In this document: positions 52,214-60,537 of the stretch, one piece after another
How the letters are laid out: each line of letters begins with the position of its first letter
Position numbering within the stretch: the stretch's first letter is position 1
From: Treponema sp. OMZ 787
GTDB taxonomy: Bacteria > Spirochaetota > Spirochaetia > Treponematales > Treponemataceae
Reading direction: 5' to 3'
Length of the DNA stretch: 64,000 bases
Assembly (NCBI RefSeq): GCF_024181225.1
Contig: NZ_CP051198.1
Location: 1,798,001-1,862,000, forward strand
Made by a program: the position numbers and the translations under genes
The notes under the pieces: model-generated
What the model was told of the DNA's origin: nothing
What the model saw: only the letters and a program-made list of their open reading frames with translations
Database searches by the model: none

Positions 52214-52396
52214 ATGACAGCAAAGGAAGTGTTAAAGCTTTTAAAGCAAAACGGCTGGTATATTTGTGAAACTAAAGGTTCACATTATCAATTAAAACAC
52301 TTAAAAATAAAAGGAAAAATAACGATTCCCTTTCATGCGGGAGATCTAAAAGCAGGAACATTGAATAGTATTTTAAAACAAGCAGGATTAAAATAA
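52214..52396 (+). CDS. hicA: HicA toxin, mRNA interferase
   Basis: The 60-residue protein has the HicA fold: KEVLKLLKQNGWYICETKGS, then HYQLKHLKIKGKITIPFH. The catalytic His follows KGS (GSHYQ). HicA is an RNase that cleaves mRNA and is held inactive by HicB. It is followed after 10 bp by hicB. The gene appears to be translated from a leaderless transcript. Confidence 0.88.
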   Translation: MTAKEVLKLLKQNGWYICETKGSHYQLKHLKIKGKITIPFHAGDLKAGTLNSILKQAGLK

Positions 52397-52406
52397 GAGG
52401 TATAAA

Positions 52407-52796
52407 ATGAAAAATAAAACATATTTAGCTGTTTTTGAACCGGCAGGAGATGGTGCATATAGTGTGTATTTTCCTCATGTTTTAGGTTGTGTAAGCTATG
52501 GAAAAAACTTTATCGATGCACAAAAAATGGCAAAAGAAGCGTTAGAACTTCATATATATGGAATGGAAAAAGACGGCGATAAGCTGCCGGTTGAAGACTT
52601 TTCAGATATTCAAACAAACGATGGAGATATAGTTTGTGCTATTACTATTTACCCTGACCTTGTAAAAAATGAAATAGACAGCAGGCGTGTTAGGACAAAC
52701 TGTACTATTCCCTATGGTTTAAAGTTAAAAGCAGAACAACAAGGTATAAATTTTTCTCAAGTCTTGGAAACGTCATTAAAAGAATTGGTATTATGA
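52407..52796 (+). CDS. hicB: HicB antitoxin
   Basis: The 129-residue protein has the HicB N-terminal partial-RNase-H-like domain, with TYLAVFEPAGDGAYSVYFPH, and a MEKDG segment. The C-terminal part (residues 95-129, RTNCTIPYGLKLKAEQQGIN) is a ribbon-helix-helix-like DNA-binding region. It binds HicA and, with it, the ATACGTAT repeats. GAGG precedes the ATG. Confidence 0.85.
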   Translation: MKNKTYLAVFEPAGDGAYSVYFPHVLGCVSYGKNFIDAQKMAKEALELHIYGMEKDGDKLPVEDFSDIQTNDGDIVCAITIYPDLVKNEIDSRRVRTNCTIPYGLKLKAEQQGINFSQVLETSLKELVL

Positions 52797-52834
52797 GAAA
52801 TACAAAACCAGCCTTTTGAGCAAAAGGACTTGTG

Positions 52835-52862
52835 TATATTTATTCATTTTAGAATAAATATA
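52835..52862. repeat. 11-bp perfect inverted repeat after hicB
   Basis: TATATTTATTC (52835-52845) and GAATAAATATA (52852-52862) with a 6-base loop. A smaller hairpin, CCTTTT-N4-AAAAGG (52812-52827), lies just before. Neither is followed by a T-run, so they may be transcript-end structures or a simple AT-rich cruciform. Confidence 0.5.
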
Positions 52863-53031
52863 AGCATAAAATTAAGAAAAAACAGGACACCGGCTATCGA
52901 AATATATAAGCGGAATGGTTTTAGGAAGAACCAAAGGCTATCAATAACCAAGCTTATAGGTGCAAAGAGCCTAAAATCTTAGCCGCAAGCCGGAAAAGAA
53001 AAATGGGAACTAAAATTTCTATAACAAACAT
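52844..53031 (-). pseudogene. Small membrane protein broken by a frameshift
   Basis: From ATG 53029-53031 the minus strand reads MFVIEILVPIFLFRLAAKIL and then stops. In the next frame the sequence continues without a stop as LFAPISLVIDSLWFFLKPF and ends GVLFFLNFMLIFILK at 52844. The two halves join smoothly if one frameshift is allowed, giving a protein of about 60 residues with two or three hydrophobic stretches. It lies downstream of coaD on the same strand. The evidence is the continuity of hydrophobic reading, not a family match. Confidence 0.35.
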
Positions 53032-53056
53032 AGCACACCCTTCAACAAAATCAAGT

Positions 53057-53539
53057 TTAAATTCTATCCATTTTTTCGTTTAAGGCCTTTTCGACTATGG
53101 GAGGAACCATCCCGGAAAGGTTGCCCTTGAAGGCTGCCAATTCCTTTATGGAGCTTGAACGCAATACAAAGTACTTTGTGTCGGGAACCATAAAAACGGT
53201 TTCTATCTTTTGATTTAAGCCCTTATTCATCACGGCAAGATCGAATTCGTAGGAAAAATCGGAAACGTTCCGCACTCCGCGGATTAAAACATTTGCCCCG
53301 ATTTTTTCGGCATAATTTACTATCAGCGAATTCCAAGTATTTACAAAAACATTATCCCATTTTTGGGTAAGTTCTTCCATCATATTTTTACGCTCTTCGC
53401 CCGAAAACAAGTAGTTTTTGTTATTATTTACGGCGATTACTACATGCACCTCGGTGAATATCTTTTGAGCTCTTTCAATTACGTTTAAATGCCCGAAGGT
53501 GGGCGGATCAAATGACCCTGCAAAAACAGCTTTTACCAT
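53057..53539 (-). CDS. coaD: Phosphopantetheine adenylyltransferase
   Basis: The 160-residue product is full length for CoaD. The nucleotidyltransferase motif is [18 protein letters not shown] (T/H-x-G-H). [19 protein letters not shown] and [13 protein letters not shown] (the SSS-x-x-K signature) follow. It makes dephospho-CoA, the fourth step of coenzyme A synthesis. It has its own promoter: TTGATT, 18 bp, TAGAGT with an extended TGT, then six bases and the ATG. Confidence 0.95.
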   Translation of the reverse strand: MVKAVFAGSFDPPTFGHLNVIERAQKIFTEVHVVIAVNNNKNYLFSGEERKNMMEELTQKWDNVFVNTWNSLIVNYAEKIGANVLIRGVRNVSDFSYEFDLAVMNKGLNQKIETVFMVPDTKYFVLRSSSIKELAAFKGNLSGMVPPIVEKALNEKMDRI

Positions 53540-53545
53540 TGGCCT

Positions 53546-53575
53546 ACTCTAACATATTATGGGGGCTTTAATCAA
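53546..53575 (-). promoter_or_regulatory. Promoter of coaD, leaderless layout
   Basis: TTGATT (53570-53575), 18 bp, TAGAGT (53546-53551) preceded by TGT, then six bases (AGGCCA) and ATG at 53539. The boxes are weaker than at the other leaderless sites. Confidence 0.45.
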
Positions 53576-53583
53576 GGTATAAA

Positions 53584-53664
53584 TTATTTTTCATAGTGGT
53601 ATCTAAAAGAAATAAATACCAACTGCCGCCTTTCTACTTGATATACTATTCATAGTTTATTCAT
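53584..53664 (-). pseudogene. YoeB toxin remnant with large internal deletion
   Basis: Downstream of the YefM gene the frame begins MNKL, the usual YoeB start, meets TGA, and then reads in the same frame IVYQVERRQLVFISFRYHYEK and a stop at 53584. That second piece is the conserved YoeB C-terminus (V-x-S-x-R-x-H-Y). Only about 27 of the usual 85 codons remain. The toxin is therefore lost while its antitoxin gene is kept. ATG lies 10 bp after the antitoxin stop. Confidence 0.75.
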
Positions 53665-53674
53665 CTTGCAGCAA

Positions 53675-53914
53675 CTAGCGGTTTTGTATTTTCCCAGCTC
53701 TATGCTGTTCAATTGATTTTAGTAAATGATCCGCATTCGCTTCATTTTTAAGCAAATAATCGGTTTCAATAAGGCTGTTATACTCACGTACCGGCAAAAG
53801 AACCACATTTTCCGAATTTTTCCTTGATACTATCAATGGTTCATAGTCATTATAAACTTTGTCCATATATGCTTTTAGATTGCGGCGTAAATCCGAATAT
53901 GTAATCGTGTCCAT
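53675..53914 (-). CDS. yefM: YefM/Phd family antitoxin
   Basis: From ATG 53912-53914 the product has 79 residues: MDTITYSDLRRNLKAYMDKV, then DYEPLIVSRKNSENVVLLPV, the YefM core. The longer frame back to 53962 runs through the promoter and operator, so it is rejected. GGGGGAAG precedes the ATG. YefM binds YoeB and represses its own operon. The partner toxin is here only a short remnant, so this antitoxin is an orphan, possibly acting as an anti-addiction factor or solely as a repressor. Confidence 0.85.
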   Translation of the reverse strand: MDTITYSDLRRNLKAYMDKVYNDYEPLIVSRKNSENVVLLPVREYNSLIETDYLLKNEANADHLLKSIEQHRAGKIQNR

Positions 53915-53926
53915 AGCTTCCCCCAT

Positions 53927-53962
53927 ATAAGTACAATATATCGTACTTATGAAAAAAATCAA
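53927..53962 (-). promoter_or_regulatory. YefM operator and promoter
   Basis: ATAAGTAC-N8-GTACTTAT (53927-53950) is a perfect inverted repeat. TTGATT (53957-53962), 16 bp and TATATT (53935-53940) form the minus-strand promoter, with the -10 inside the repeat. This is the expected autoregulation site. Confidence 0.7.
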
Positions 53963-54069
53963 GTCTCATTTAGTCATGTTTATTATATGATACTAAAAAA
54001 TGCGGATTTAAAGAAGAGACTATCCGGCATATTCTAAGAAAAAATGATAGTCATAAAAAATAAAAAGCC

Positions 54070-54118
54070 TTAACACAAGAGCAAAACATCAGTTCAATTG
54101 AATTTTTCCTTGTGTTAA
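54070..54118. repeat. Long-loop inverted repeat
   Basis: TTAACACAAG (54070-54079) and CTTGTGTTAA (54109-54118) are perfect inverted copies 29 bases apart, with the inner palindrome TTCAATTGAA (54093-54102). The remaining sequence from 53963 to 54293 holds no supported gene. Confidence 0.5.
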
Positions 54119-54293
54119 ATTATAATACGGGCTATGAAGTTCGAAATAATAATACTTGACTATGGAAAGAGAAGCTCTTATTTTACATTGAATTTTATGA
54201 AAAATTAAAAGACCAGCTAAAAATAAGTGAAAATATATTTTAACCGGTAAAGCATATCTCGTAATAAATCCTTTGTATAGAGGTTCCAAAATC

Positions 54294-54322
54294 TTGCTAA
54301 AAATCCTATATTGTGCTATTAT
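54294..54322 (+). promoter_or_regulatory. Promoter of the M48-like gene, leaderless layout
   Basis: TTGCTA (54294-54299), 17 bp, TATTAT (54317-54322) with an extended TGC, then six bases and ATG at 54329. Nearby ATG codons at 54323 and 54332 are alternatives. Confidence 0.6.
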
Positions 54323-54328
54323 ATGCAA

Positions 54329-56197
54329 ATGATGAAAAGAAAATTTGTACAAAAACTTTGTTGTTTTATTCTTATTTTAATATTTTCTCAAGGCCTAGCC
54401 CCTGTTTTTGCCCAAGAAAATGACAAGTCAATTAAAGAAATAAGATCCGATGCCATGGATTTTTATAGAAACGAAATCGCAGCAGCCTCACTAAACGAAA
54501 TTTCTGCCGAAAATTTAGGTGTTTGGCAGGAAGTGCTCAATGCCTCTCTTTTTATGCTTATAAGAAATAATGAGCTTTACCGAGGTAGGATGCGCCTTAT
54601 TATTGAAGAAAGTCAAATAATCAAATGTAAAATTTACCCTGACGGAACTATCCTTGTAAGCACCGGTTTATTAGACTATATTGAAGCGAAAATTGCAGAA
54701 AATTTGGTTGCCTCGCCAAGAAGAATAAAAAACTTAAACATTGAAAGAGAAAAAATGCTATCCGCCTTTTTAGCCCATGCAGCGGCATCTTTTGCCCTTG
54801 ACAATAAGCCGGTCTATTTTTCTGATCCGAGAAGAAGCGAAGAAAAAAACGGCGAACTTTTAAAAGCATATAATTTAACGGCAGACAGCTTTAGCCTAAT
54901 CCTTTTAAAACTTGCAGGATACGATTCAAACATTTTTTATAATCATCTTGAAGAACTAAAAAGAATTCAAACGGATCCTAATTACGCAAAAAGATTTGAA
55001 ACTTTTTTTACCGAAAATTTTTCACCTCAACAGCGTATAAGTAATTTGCTTAAACACAAGGATGAAGCAGAAGCAATTGCCGATGAAATTTTCTATGTGC
55101 TTGATGCCGTTAGAAGCGATGATGAAAATGCCGTTGAAGATGCAAAACAAAGAATCTCAGCCCTGCGGACTTCCTTCCCGAACAATATGTATTTTAAAAG
55201 ACTGGCAGCAATAGCAGCCCATAAAAAATGGGAGGCAGGACTTTCAAAAGAAAACCTTTTGACTGCCTACCCTGCAGGAATGAAGACTTCAAAAAAACTA
55301 AACACCAAATATGAAATTTTAAATTTTGACCCGAAAAGCCTTTTGATAAACCAAATAAAAAAAGATGAAACGGGCATTCCCGGAAATATAAACGATTATG
55401 ATGAAGCAGTAAGGGCTTATAAAAGCTATCTCAATTCAATCGGAGAATCGGGGATGGAGTCATCCTATGCAATGCTTCTTTTTTATTCTCCCAATATCAA
55501 CGATAAAGCCGAAGCCCTTTCTCTTGCAGAAAAAGCGTACTTAAGCGAAAGCGGAACGGAAAGTATGATTGCAGGCACAAACTATGCTTCGCTTTTATAC
55601 CTTTCACAAAAAGATTATACCAAGGCAAAGCTCCTTTTGGAGCCGATGATAAAAAATACGGCAGCAAATGCAGACAGCCTGTTTTTAATTACGGGAAGCA
55701 TGATAGATAAGAGAATTATTATTTTTAATTATGCAAGAATGCTTTTTGGTTTAGGCGAAGTGAACAAGGCCTTAAAGGCAAGAGAACAATTACGCAATTT
55801 AATTTTCTCTATGGAAAAATACTCGCCCATTATCTTAAAAAAGATTAAACTCGAAGACACCACAGATGATCTGATTGAGCATTGGGGAAAACCTTCAGGA
55901 ATAAAATACAATTATTTTTCCGAAAAATGGTTCTATGATTTTTTAAATGCCGAGGTTTCGATTTCGACTTCAACAAACAACAATATAGAAAAAATTTCGA
56001 TTTTTACAGGCTCTACTTTGTCATTGCCGAATGACTTAAGAATAGGTGAAAGCAGAAAATCGTTTGAAAGTTTTTTCGGCCCCTCTCTTTATATATCAGG
56101 AGATTTGGAAAACTATTTTTATAAGGCAAATAAAATTCAGGTTCTCTATTTAAACGACTTTATAAGACAGATTTTTATCACAAAACTTGAATCCTAA
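54329..56197 (+). CDS. M48-like pseudo-peptidase with TPR-type region
   Basis: The 622-residue protein has a signal peptide (VQKLCCFILILIFSQGLAPV to FAQ). An M48-like region follows: IYPDGTILVSTGLLDYIEA matches the family start, and MLSAFLAHAAASFAL takes the place of the HExxH zinc site (AHEIAH). The metal ligands are gone, so proteolysis is not expected. The middle (about 400-500) has alpha-helical repeats like TPR. The C-terminal part (HWGKPSGIKYNYFSEK) resembles a small beta lipoprotein-like domain. It may be a periplasmic chaperone-like BepA relative. Confidence 0.6.
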   Translation: MMKRKFVQKLCCFILILIFSQGLAPVFAQENDKSIKEIRSDAMDFYRNEIAAASLNEISAENLGVWQEVLNASLFMLIRNNELYRGRMRLIIEESQIIKCKIYPDGTILVSTGLLDYIEAKIAENLVASPRRIKNLNIEREKMLSAFLAHAAASFALDNKPVYFSDPRRSEEKNGELLKAYNLTADSFSLILLKLAGYDSNIFYNHLEELKRIQTDPNYAKRFETFFTENFSPQQRISNLLKHKDEAEAIADEIFYVLDAVRSDDENAVEDAKQRISALRTSFPNNMYFKRLAAIAAHKKWEAGLSKENLLTAYPAGMKTSKKLNTKYEILNFDPKSLLINQIKKDETGIPGNINDYDEAVRAYKSYLNSIGESGMESSYAMLLFYSPNINDKAEALSLAEKAYLSESGTESMIAGTNYASLLYLSQKDYTKAKLLLEPMIKNTAANADSLFLITGSMIDKRIIIFNYARMLFGLGEVNKALKAREQLRNLIFSMEKYSPIILKKIKLEDTTDDLIEHWGKPSGIKYNYFSEKWFYDFLNAEVSISTSTNNNIEKISIFTGSTLSLPNDLRIGESRKSFESFFGPSLYISGDLENYFYKANKIQVLYLNDFIRQIFITKLES

Positions 56198-56229
56198 TTA
56201 TTTGCCATAGTTTATTTTAAGGAATAAAA

Positions 56230-58101
56230 ATGAATACAAATGCAATCGTCCTATATAAAAACCGTCCGGCACTAATAAAAGGACAGACCGACGGTAAATT
56301 TGAAATAGAAACGGAAAACGGAATCAAAAAGGTGCGCGAAAAAGATTTTTCTCTCTTAGCCGAAAATAACTCCGCATCATTAAAAACAGTTTTGGCAGCT
56401 GCCTGCCCTGCGCCGGATTTTATGGAAGCTGCCGAGTTTTTTGAAGAAGGCGCTGCCCTCTTTTCGGAAATAGCCGAACTGGTTTGGGAAGATCTAAAAC
56501 CCGAACAAATGTGGGCTGCATGGCTTTTGGTATCAGCCTCTCCTCTTTTTATTGCAGAAAGCCCTGACCTTCCGATTAAGATAAGAACAAAGGAAGAAGC
56601 CGAAGCAATCGCCGCTGCTGCAATAAAAAAAGAAACCGAAAAACAAGCGGAAGAGCAAGAAAGAAAAGACTTTATAAACGATTTATCTAAATTTATAAAA
56701 GAAAAAAAAGGAGAAACTTTCGACTTAAAAAAATATTCTCACTTTTTGCAGGAAATAGAAGCCCTCGCCTTGGAAAAAACCGACAAGTCCAAACTCTTAA
56801 ATGAGGCTCACTTAAAAGAAACTCCGGAATCGGCTCATAAGATTTTAATCCGGACAGGCTATTGGAAGATCGAAAAAAATCCTTACCCCACCCGCTTTAA
56901 GCATCCTTTAAATTCTCCAAAGCTGGACCTGCCTCCTATCGAGCATAACGAAAAATACGAAGACCTCACACATCTTACAGCCTATGCAATCGACAATGAA
57001 GGCAGCACCGATCCCGACGATGCCGTCTGCTTTGACGGAGAACACTTATGGATTCATATTGCGAACCCGGCCGACATAATTACCCCCGATTCCAAAAGCG
57101 ATATGGATGCAAGAAAACGGGGAGCCACCCTCTACATTCCTGAAGGAGTGTCCCGAATGTTGGGAGAATCGGCAGTAGATGCCTTTGCCCTCGGTCTCCA
57201 CCCCGATTCCTATGCCCTGTCGTTTAAACTAAAATTAAACGAGGCGGCGGAAATTCTCGACGTAGATATTTTGCGTACCAAGATAAGGGTGAGCTGTATA
57301 AGTTTTGAAAAGGCTGATGAAGAAAAGACGAGTGCAAGCCTAAAGCCTCTTTTTGAAATAGCGGAAAAAAACAGAAAAAAACGGGAAGCGGCCGGAGCAG
57401 TTTCGATAGACATGCCCGAAGTTCAAATAAAGGTAGAAACCGAAAATGAAACTCAAAAAGTTTTTATAAACCCCTATAATTTTACCGAATCTTTTTTGAT
57501 GATAAAGGAAATGATGCTCCTTGCAGGAGAGGCAGCTGCCCGCTTTGCCTTTAAAAACAATATTCCGTTTCAGTTTGTAAGTCAGGAAGCTCCCGAACTT
57601 CCTAAAAAACTACCCGATGGCCTTGCAGGAGAATACAGAAAACGAAAGGCGATGCGGCCGAGAAATGTCGGCACAATTCCTGCAATGCACTCGGCTCTCG
57701 GAATTGCAATGTATAGCCAAATTACAAGCCCTCTCCGCCGCTACGGCGACTTGGTTGCCCACCAACAGCTTTTAAAATTTATCGATGGAAAAGAGGTGAT
57801 GAAAACCGATGACCTTCTTATGCGTATAGCGGCAGGAGACATTGCAGGCAAAAATTGTTCTTATGCCGAAAGAGCATCCCGCCAACACTGGACATTGATC
57901 TATCTTTTACAAAATCCTGACTGGCAGGGAGAAGCCGTAATCCTCGAAACAATAAAAAACACGGCACGCATTTCAATTCCGTCTATCGGCTATGAAACCG
58001 AGATGAGATTAAAAAAAGAATTATCGATTAACGAGCGCATAAATGTAAAAGCGGAGGATATAGATATTCCGAATCTGGCTGTAAGATTTGTGCAAGTGTA
58101 A
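56230..58101 (+). CDS. RNB-domain ribonuclease, RNase II/R-like
   Basis: The 623-residue protein has an RNB catalytic domain from about 250 on: YAIDNEGSTDPDDAVCFD (the Asp cluster for Mg2+), LWIHIANPADIITP, ARKRGATLYIPEGV and LRRYGDLVAHQQLL. This is the 3'-5' exoribonuclease core. The N-terminal part lacks clear cold-shock domains and contains an acidic, Glu-rich helical region (about 120-160). It would degrade RNA. AAGGA precedes the ATG. The next gene follows after 20 bp. Confidence 0.8.
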   Translation: MNTNAIVLYKNRPALIKGQTDGKFEIETENGIKKVREKDFSLLAENNSASLKTVLAAACPAPDFMEAAEFFEEGAALFSEIAELVWEDLKPEQMWAAWLLVSASPLFIAESPDLPIKIRTKEEAEAIAAAAIKKETEKQAEEQERKDFINDLSKFIKEKKGETFDLKKYSHFLQEIEALALEKTDKSKLLNEAHLKETPESAHKILIRTGYWKIEKNPYPTRFKHPLNSPKLDLPPIEHNEKYEDLTHLTAYAIDNEGSTDPDDAVCFDGEHLWIHIANPADIITPDSKSDMDARKRGATLYIPEGVSRMLGESAVDAFALGLHPDSYALSFKLKLNEAAEILDVDILRTKIRVSCISFEKADEEKTSASLKPLFEIAEKNRKKREAAGAVSIDMPEVQIKVETENETQKVFINPYNFTESFLMIKEMMLLAGEAAARFAFKNNIPFQFVSQEAPELPKKLPDGLAGEYRKRKAMRPRNVGTIPAMHSALGIAMYSQITSPLRRYGDLVAHQQLLKFIDGKEVMKTDDLLMRIAAGDIAGKNCSYAERASRQHWTLIYLLQNPDWQGEAVILETIKNTARISIPSIGYETEMRLKKELSINERINVKAEDIDIPNLAVRFVQV

Positions 58102-58121
58102 ATAATTGGTGGAGGTTTTTA

Positions 58122-59006
58122 ATGAGTGATTTTTCTAAAAACAGAGATGATAGGGTTATATTGATTGCATCAAAAGAAAAATTGGAAAATTTAAACAATC
58201 AAATTGATTGGACTAAATTAGCGTCTGATGCAGCTAAAATTATAGGTTCAAGTATAGCTATAGGATCAACTCTATCGTTATCTTTTCCTTTTTCAATGAT
58301 TGGAGGTATTTCAAGTTTAGTAACAATAGGAACTAATGTTATTTCAAGTTATTTTTTATCAAATGAAAAAAATAACATTTTTCAACAATATAAAAAGAAA
58401 TTTCCATATCCTGTTGTAAATATAAATGCTATTCCTTCTGAGCTAAAATTTCCTCCTCAACATCCTGTTGACGGAGTCTTATATGCAAGCAGCGATTGCG
58501 ATTGTAAAACTTATATACCTTTTTATGATTTTCATAGATACATGAGAGATTACAAATTATCAGACTTCATTGATATGTGTGCGGGTCTTGGTGCACGGTA
58601 TTGTAAGGTGTTATATGCAGAAGAAGATGGTAAAAACATAACAGAAAGCTTAAAATTAAGCAATATTCCAACAAGTGCAGGAAACTTAAACATCCAACAA
58701 TCTGCATCATTTTCATCCCAACATAATTTTTCCTGCAATTATCAATATTCATTTAACAAGCCAACAGCAATTAGAGAAAGTCATAGCCTATGGCTAAACT
58801 CTGAACCTTCTTGGAAAAAATTACAAGAGATGAGACTAAAAAATGATGTAAGTACATACAATGCCGACTTTACATATTTAGATGAAATGGGGATAACAGG
58901 AGATTTAGCTGTATCATTAGTAAATATTGGTTTAAATTTAGGCGGAGAATTCAGAAAAATTGTTAAAACAATATATAAATTTGAAGTTGTTTTTTGGGAA
59001 AAATAA
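58122..59006 (+). CDS. Unknown protein with hydrophobic hairpin
   Basis: The 294-residue protein matches no family I know. Residues about 36-74 (DAAKIIGSSIAIGSTLSLSF to GISSLVTIGTNVISSYFL) form two hydrophobic stretches, a possible membrane hairpin, followed by a soluble domain with ASSDCDCKTYIPFYDF and a C-terminal helical end. Its bases are AT-rich and codon use (many AAA, ATA, TTA) is unlike the neighbouring RNB and Nnr genes. It is on the same strand with GGAGG, so it is probably expressed. It may be an acquired cargo gene or an effector, but no function is claimed. Confidence 0.6.
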   Translation: MSDFSKNRDDRVILIASKEKLENLNNQIDWTKLASDAAKIIGSSIAIGSTLSLSFPFSMIGGISSLVTIGTNVISSYFLSNEKNNIFQQYKKKFPYPVVNINAIPSELKFPPQHPVDGVLYASSDCDCKTYIPFYDFHRYMRDYKLSDFIDMCAGLGARYCKVLYAEEDGKNITESLKLSNIPTSAGNLNIQQSASFSSQHNFSCNYQYSFNKPTAIRESHSLWLNSEPSWKKLQEMRLKNDVSTYNADFTYLDEMGITGDLAVSLVNIGLNLGGEFRKIVKTIYKFEVVFWEK

Positions 59007-59037
59007 GTTTTGAAATATAAATAAAAAGGATTCTACA

Positions 59038-60537
59038 GTGCAAAATGTTTTTTATTCTTTAAGAGAATTGGATAAAAGAGCCGAAGAAGATTTTAATTTA
59101 AAAAACGGAATCTTAATGGAAAATGCCGCCCGCGGTTCCGCAGAAAAAATTAAAAATCTTTTTCCCCTAAAAAAAGGAGAAGCAAAAAAAACTTTACAAA
59201 TTCTTTGCGGTTCAGGCGACAACGGCGGGGACGGTTTAGCCCTTGCAAGAATCTTGGCAGATGATTTTAATCTTCATGTTGTACTTTTAAAAGAACCTAA
59301 GTCGGAACTGTGTAAGCTCCAACACGAAAGATTAAAAGCCTTGAATATTAAAACAGCAAAAAACATCTTGCCCGAATCGGATTTTCTTTTTGATGCATTT
59401 TTAGGAACAGGCTTAAAAGGATTTTTAAAAGACGAAGATAAAAAAACAATAGAAAAGATAAATAAGGTCAAGGCTTTTAAGATTGCCTGCGATATACCGA
59501 GCGGCTTAAACCTTGACGGAGAAGCAAGTCCCGATGCTGTTGTATGTAACAGTACATTTTCGATGGGAGCCTTAAAGGAAGCCTTTTACTCCGATGAGGC
59601 AAAGGATATTACGGGAAAAATCGAAGTGATAGACCTTGGCCTCCCCCGCTCCTCCTACGAGCAAAACGAAAGGCCCGATGTTTTTTTACTCGAAAAAGAA
59701 GACTTAAAGCTCCCTTCAAGGAAAAAACAAAACACCCATAAGGGAACTTTTGGGCATGCAGGAATAATTATGGGAGAAAAAAGCGGAGCCTCTCTTTTGG
59801 CTGCCTCTGCCGCCTTGGAGTTCGGCTCAGGCCTTGTAACATTGATAGGGGGAAATCCGGAAAGGCCTAAAAACCTAAAGGCCGATTTTATGTATGACAG
59901 AAAATCTGAAGCCTGCAAATCAGGCATAAATAAATTTACAAGCCTAGCCATAGGTCAAGGCCTTGGAAGAAAAAACGACGAGCTTTTTTCTATTCTAAAA
60001 ATAAAGGAAAACCGATCAATGCCTATGGTGCTCGATGCAGACATTTTTTATTATAACGAATTAAAAGAAATTTTACCCAAATTAAGCTCGGCAGTTTTAA
60101 CTCCTCACCCAAAAGAATTTTCCTCACTTTTAAATATCGCAAATCTTGGAAATTTAAGCATTGAAGAAATACAAAAAAAACGCTTTCCCTTAGCCTTAAC
60201 TTTTTCAAAAAAATTCCCTAAACTTGTCCTCGTATTAAAGGGGGCTAATACCTTAATCGCTCATAACGGAAAAATATTTATCAACACGCTGGGCTCTCCG
60301 GCTCTTTCAAAGGCGGGCTCGGGCGATGTGCTCACAGGTCTTATATGTTCCCTCTTAGCCCAAGGGTACAGCCCCCTCGATGCCGCAATTACCGGAAGTC
60401 TCGCCCACAGCCTTGCTTCTCAAAATACAAAAGCAAGCTACAGCTTAACGGCAAGCAAGCTCATCAAAAATTTGGAAAAATTGGAAGGTGAGCAATTAGA
60501 AGAAAACAAAATAATCGGATCAGGTAAAATAAAATGA
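59038..60537 (+). CDS. nnr: Bifunctional NAD(P)H-hydrate repair enzyme
   Basis: A GTG at 59038 with AAAAGGA upstream gives 499 residues. The N-terminal epimerase half has ENAARGSAEKI and LCGSGDNGGDGLALAR (about 57-72). The C-terminal dehydratase half has LTPHPKEFSSLL and SPALSKAGSGDVLTGL (about 421-436), the ADP/ATP-binding motif. It repairs damaged NADHX/NADPHX, an activity useful next to NAD metabolism. Its stop overlaps the uvrB start by 4 bp. Confidence 0.9.
   Translation: MQNVFYSLRELDKRAEEDFNLKNGILMENAARGSAEKIKNLFPLKKGEAKKTLQILCGSGDNGGDGLALARILADDFNLHVVLLKEPKSELCKLQHERLKALNIKTAKNILPESDFLFDAFLGTGLKGFLKDEDKKTIEKINKVKAFKIACDIPSGLNLDGEASPDAVVCNSTFSMGALKEAFYSDEAKDITGKIEVIDLGLPRSSYEQNERPDVFLLEKEDLKLPSRKKQNTHKGTFGHAGIIMGEKSGASLLAASAALEFGSGLVTLIGGNPERPKNLKADFMYDRKSEACKSGINKFTSLAIGQGLGRKNDELFSILKIKENRSMPMVLDADIFYYNELKEILPKLSSAVLTPHPKEFSSLLNIANLGNLSIEEIQKKRFPLALTFSKKFPKLVLVLKGANTLIAHNGKIFINTLGSPALSKAGSGDVLTGLICSLLAQGYSPLDAAITGSLAHSLASQNTKASYSLTASKLIKNLEKLEGEQLEENKIIGSGKIK

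Noticed and set aside
53980-54060. GNAT-like C-terminal fragment (KKCGFKEETIRHILRKN)
   Set aside because: It resembles the end of an acetyltransferase, but only about 25 residues are open and the match is too short to support.
54089-54352. Minus-strand ORF of 87 codons
   Set aside because: It overlaps the promoter and start of the M48-like gene and an inverted repeat, and no homology is recognised.
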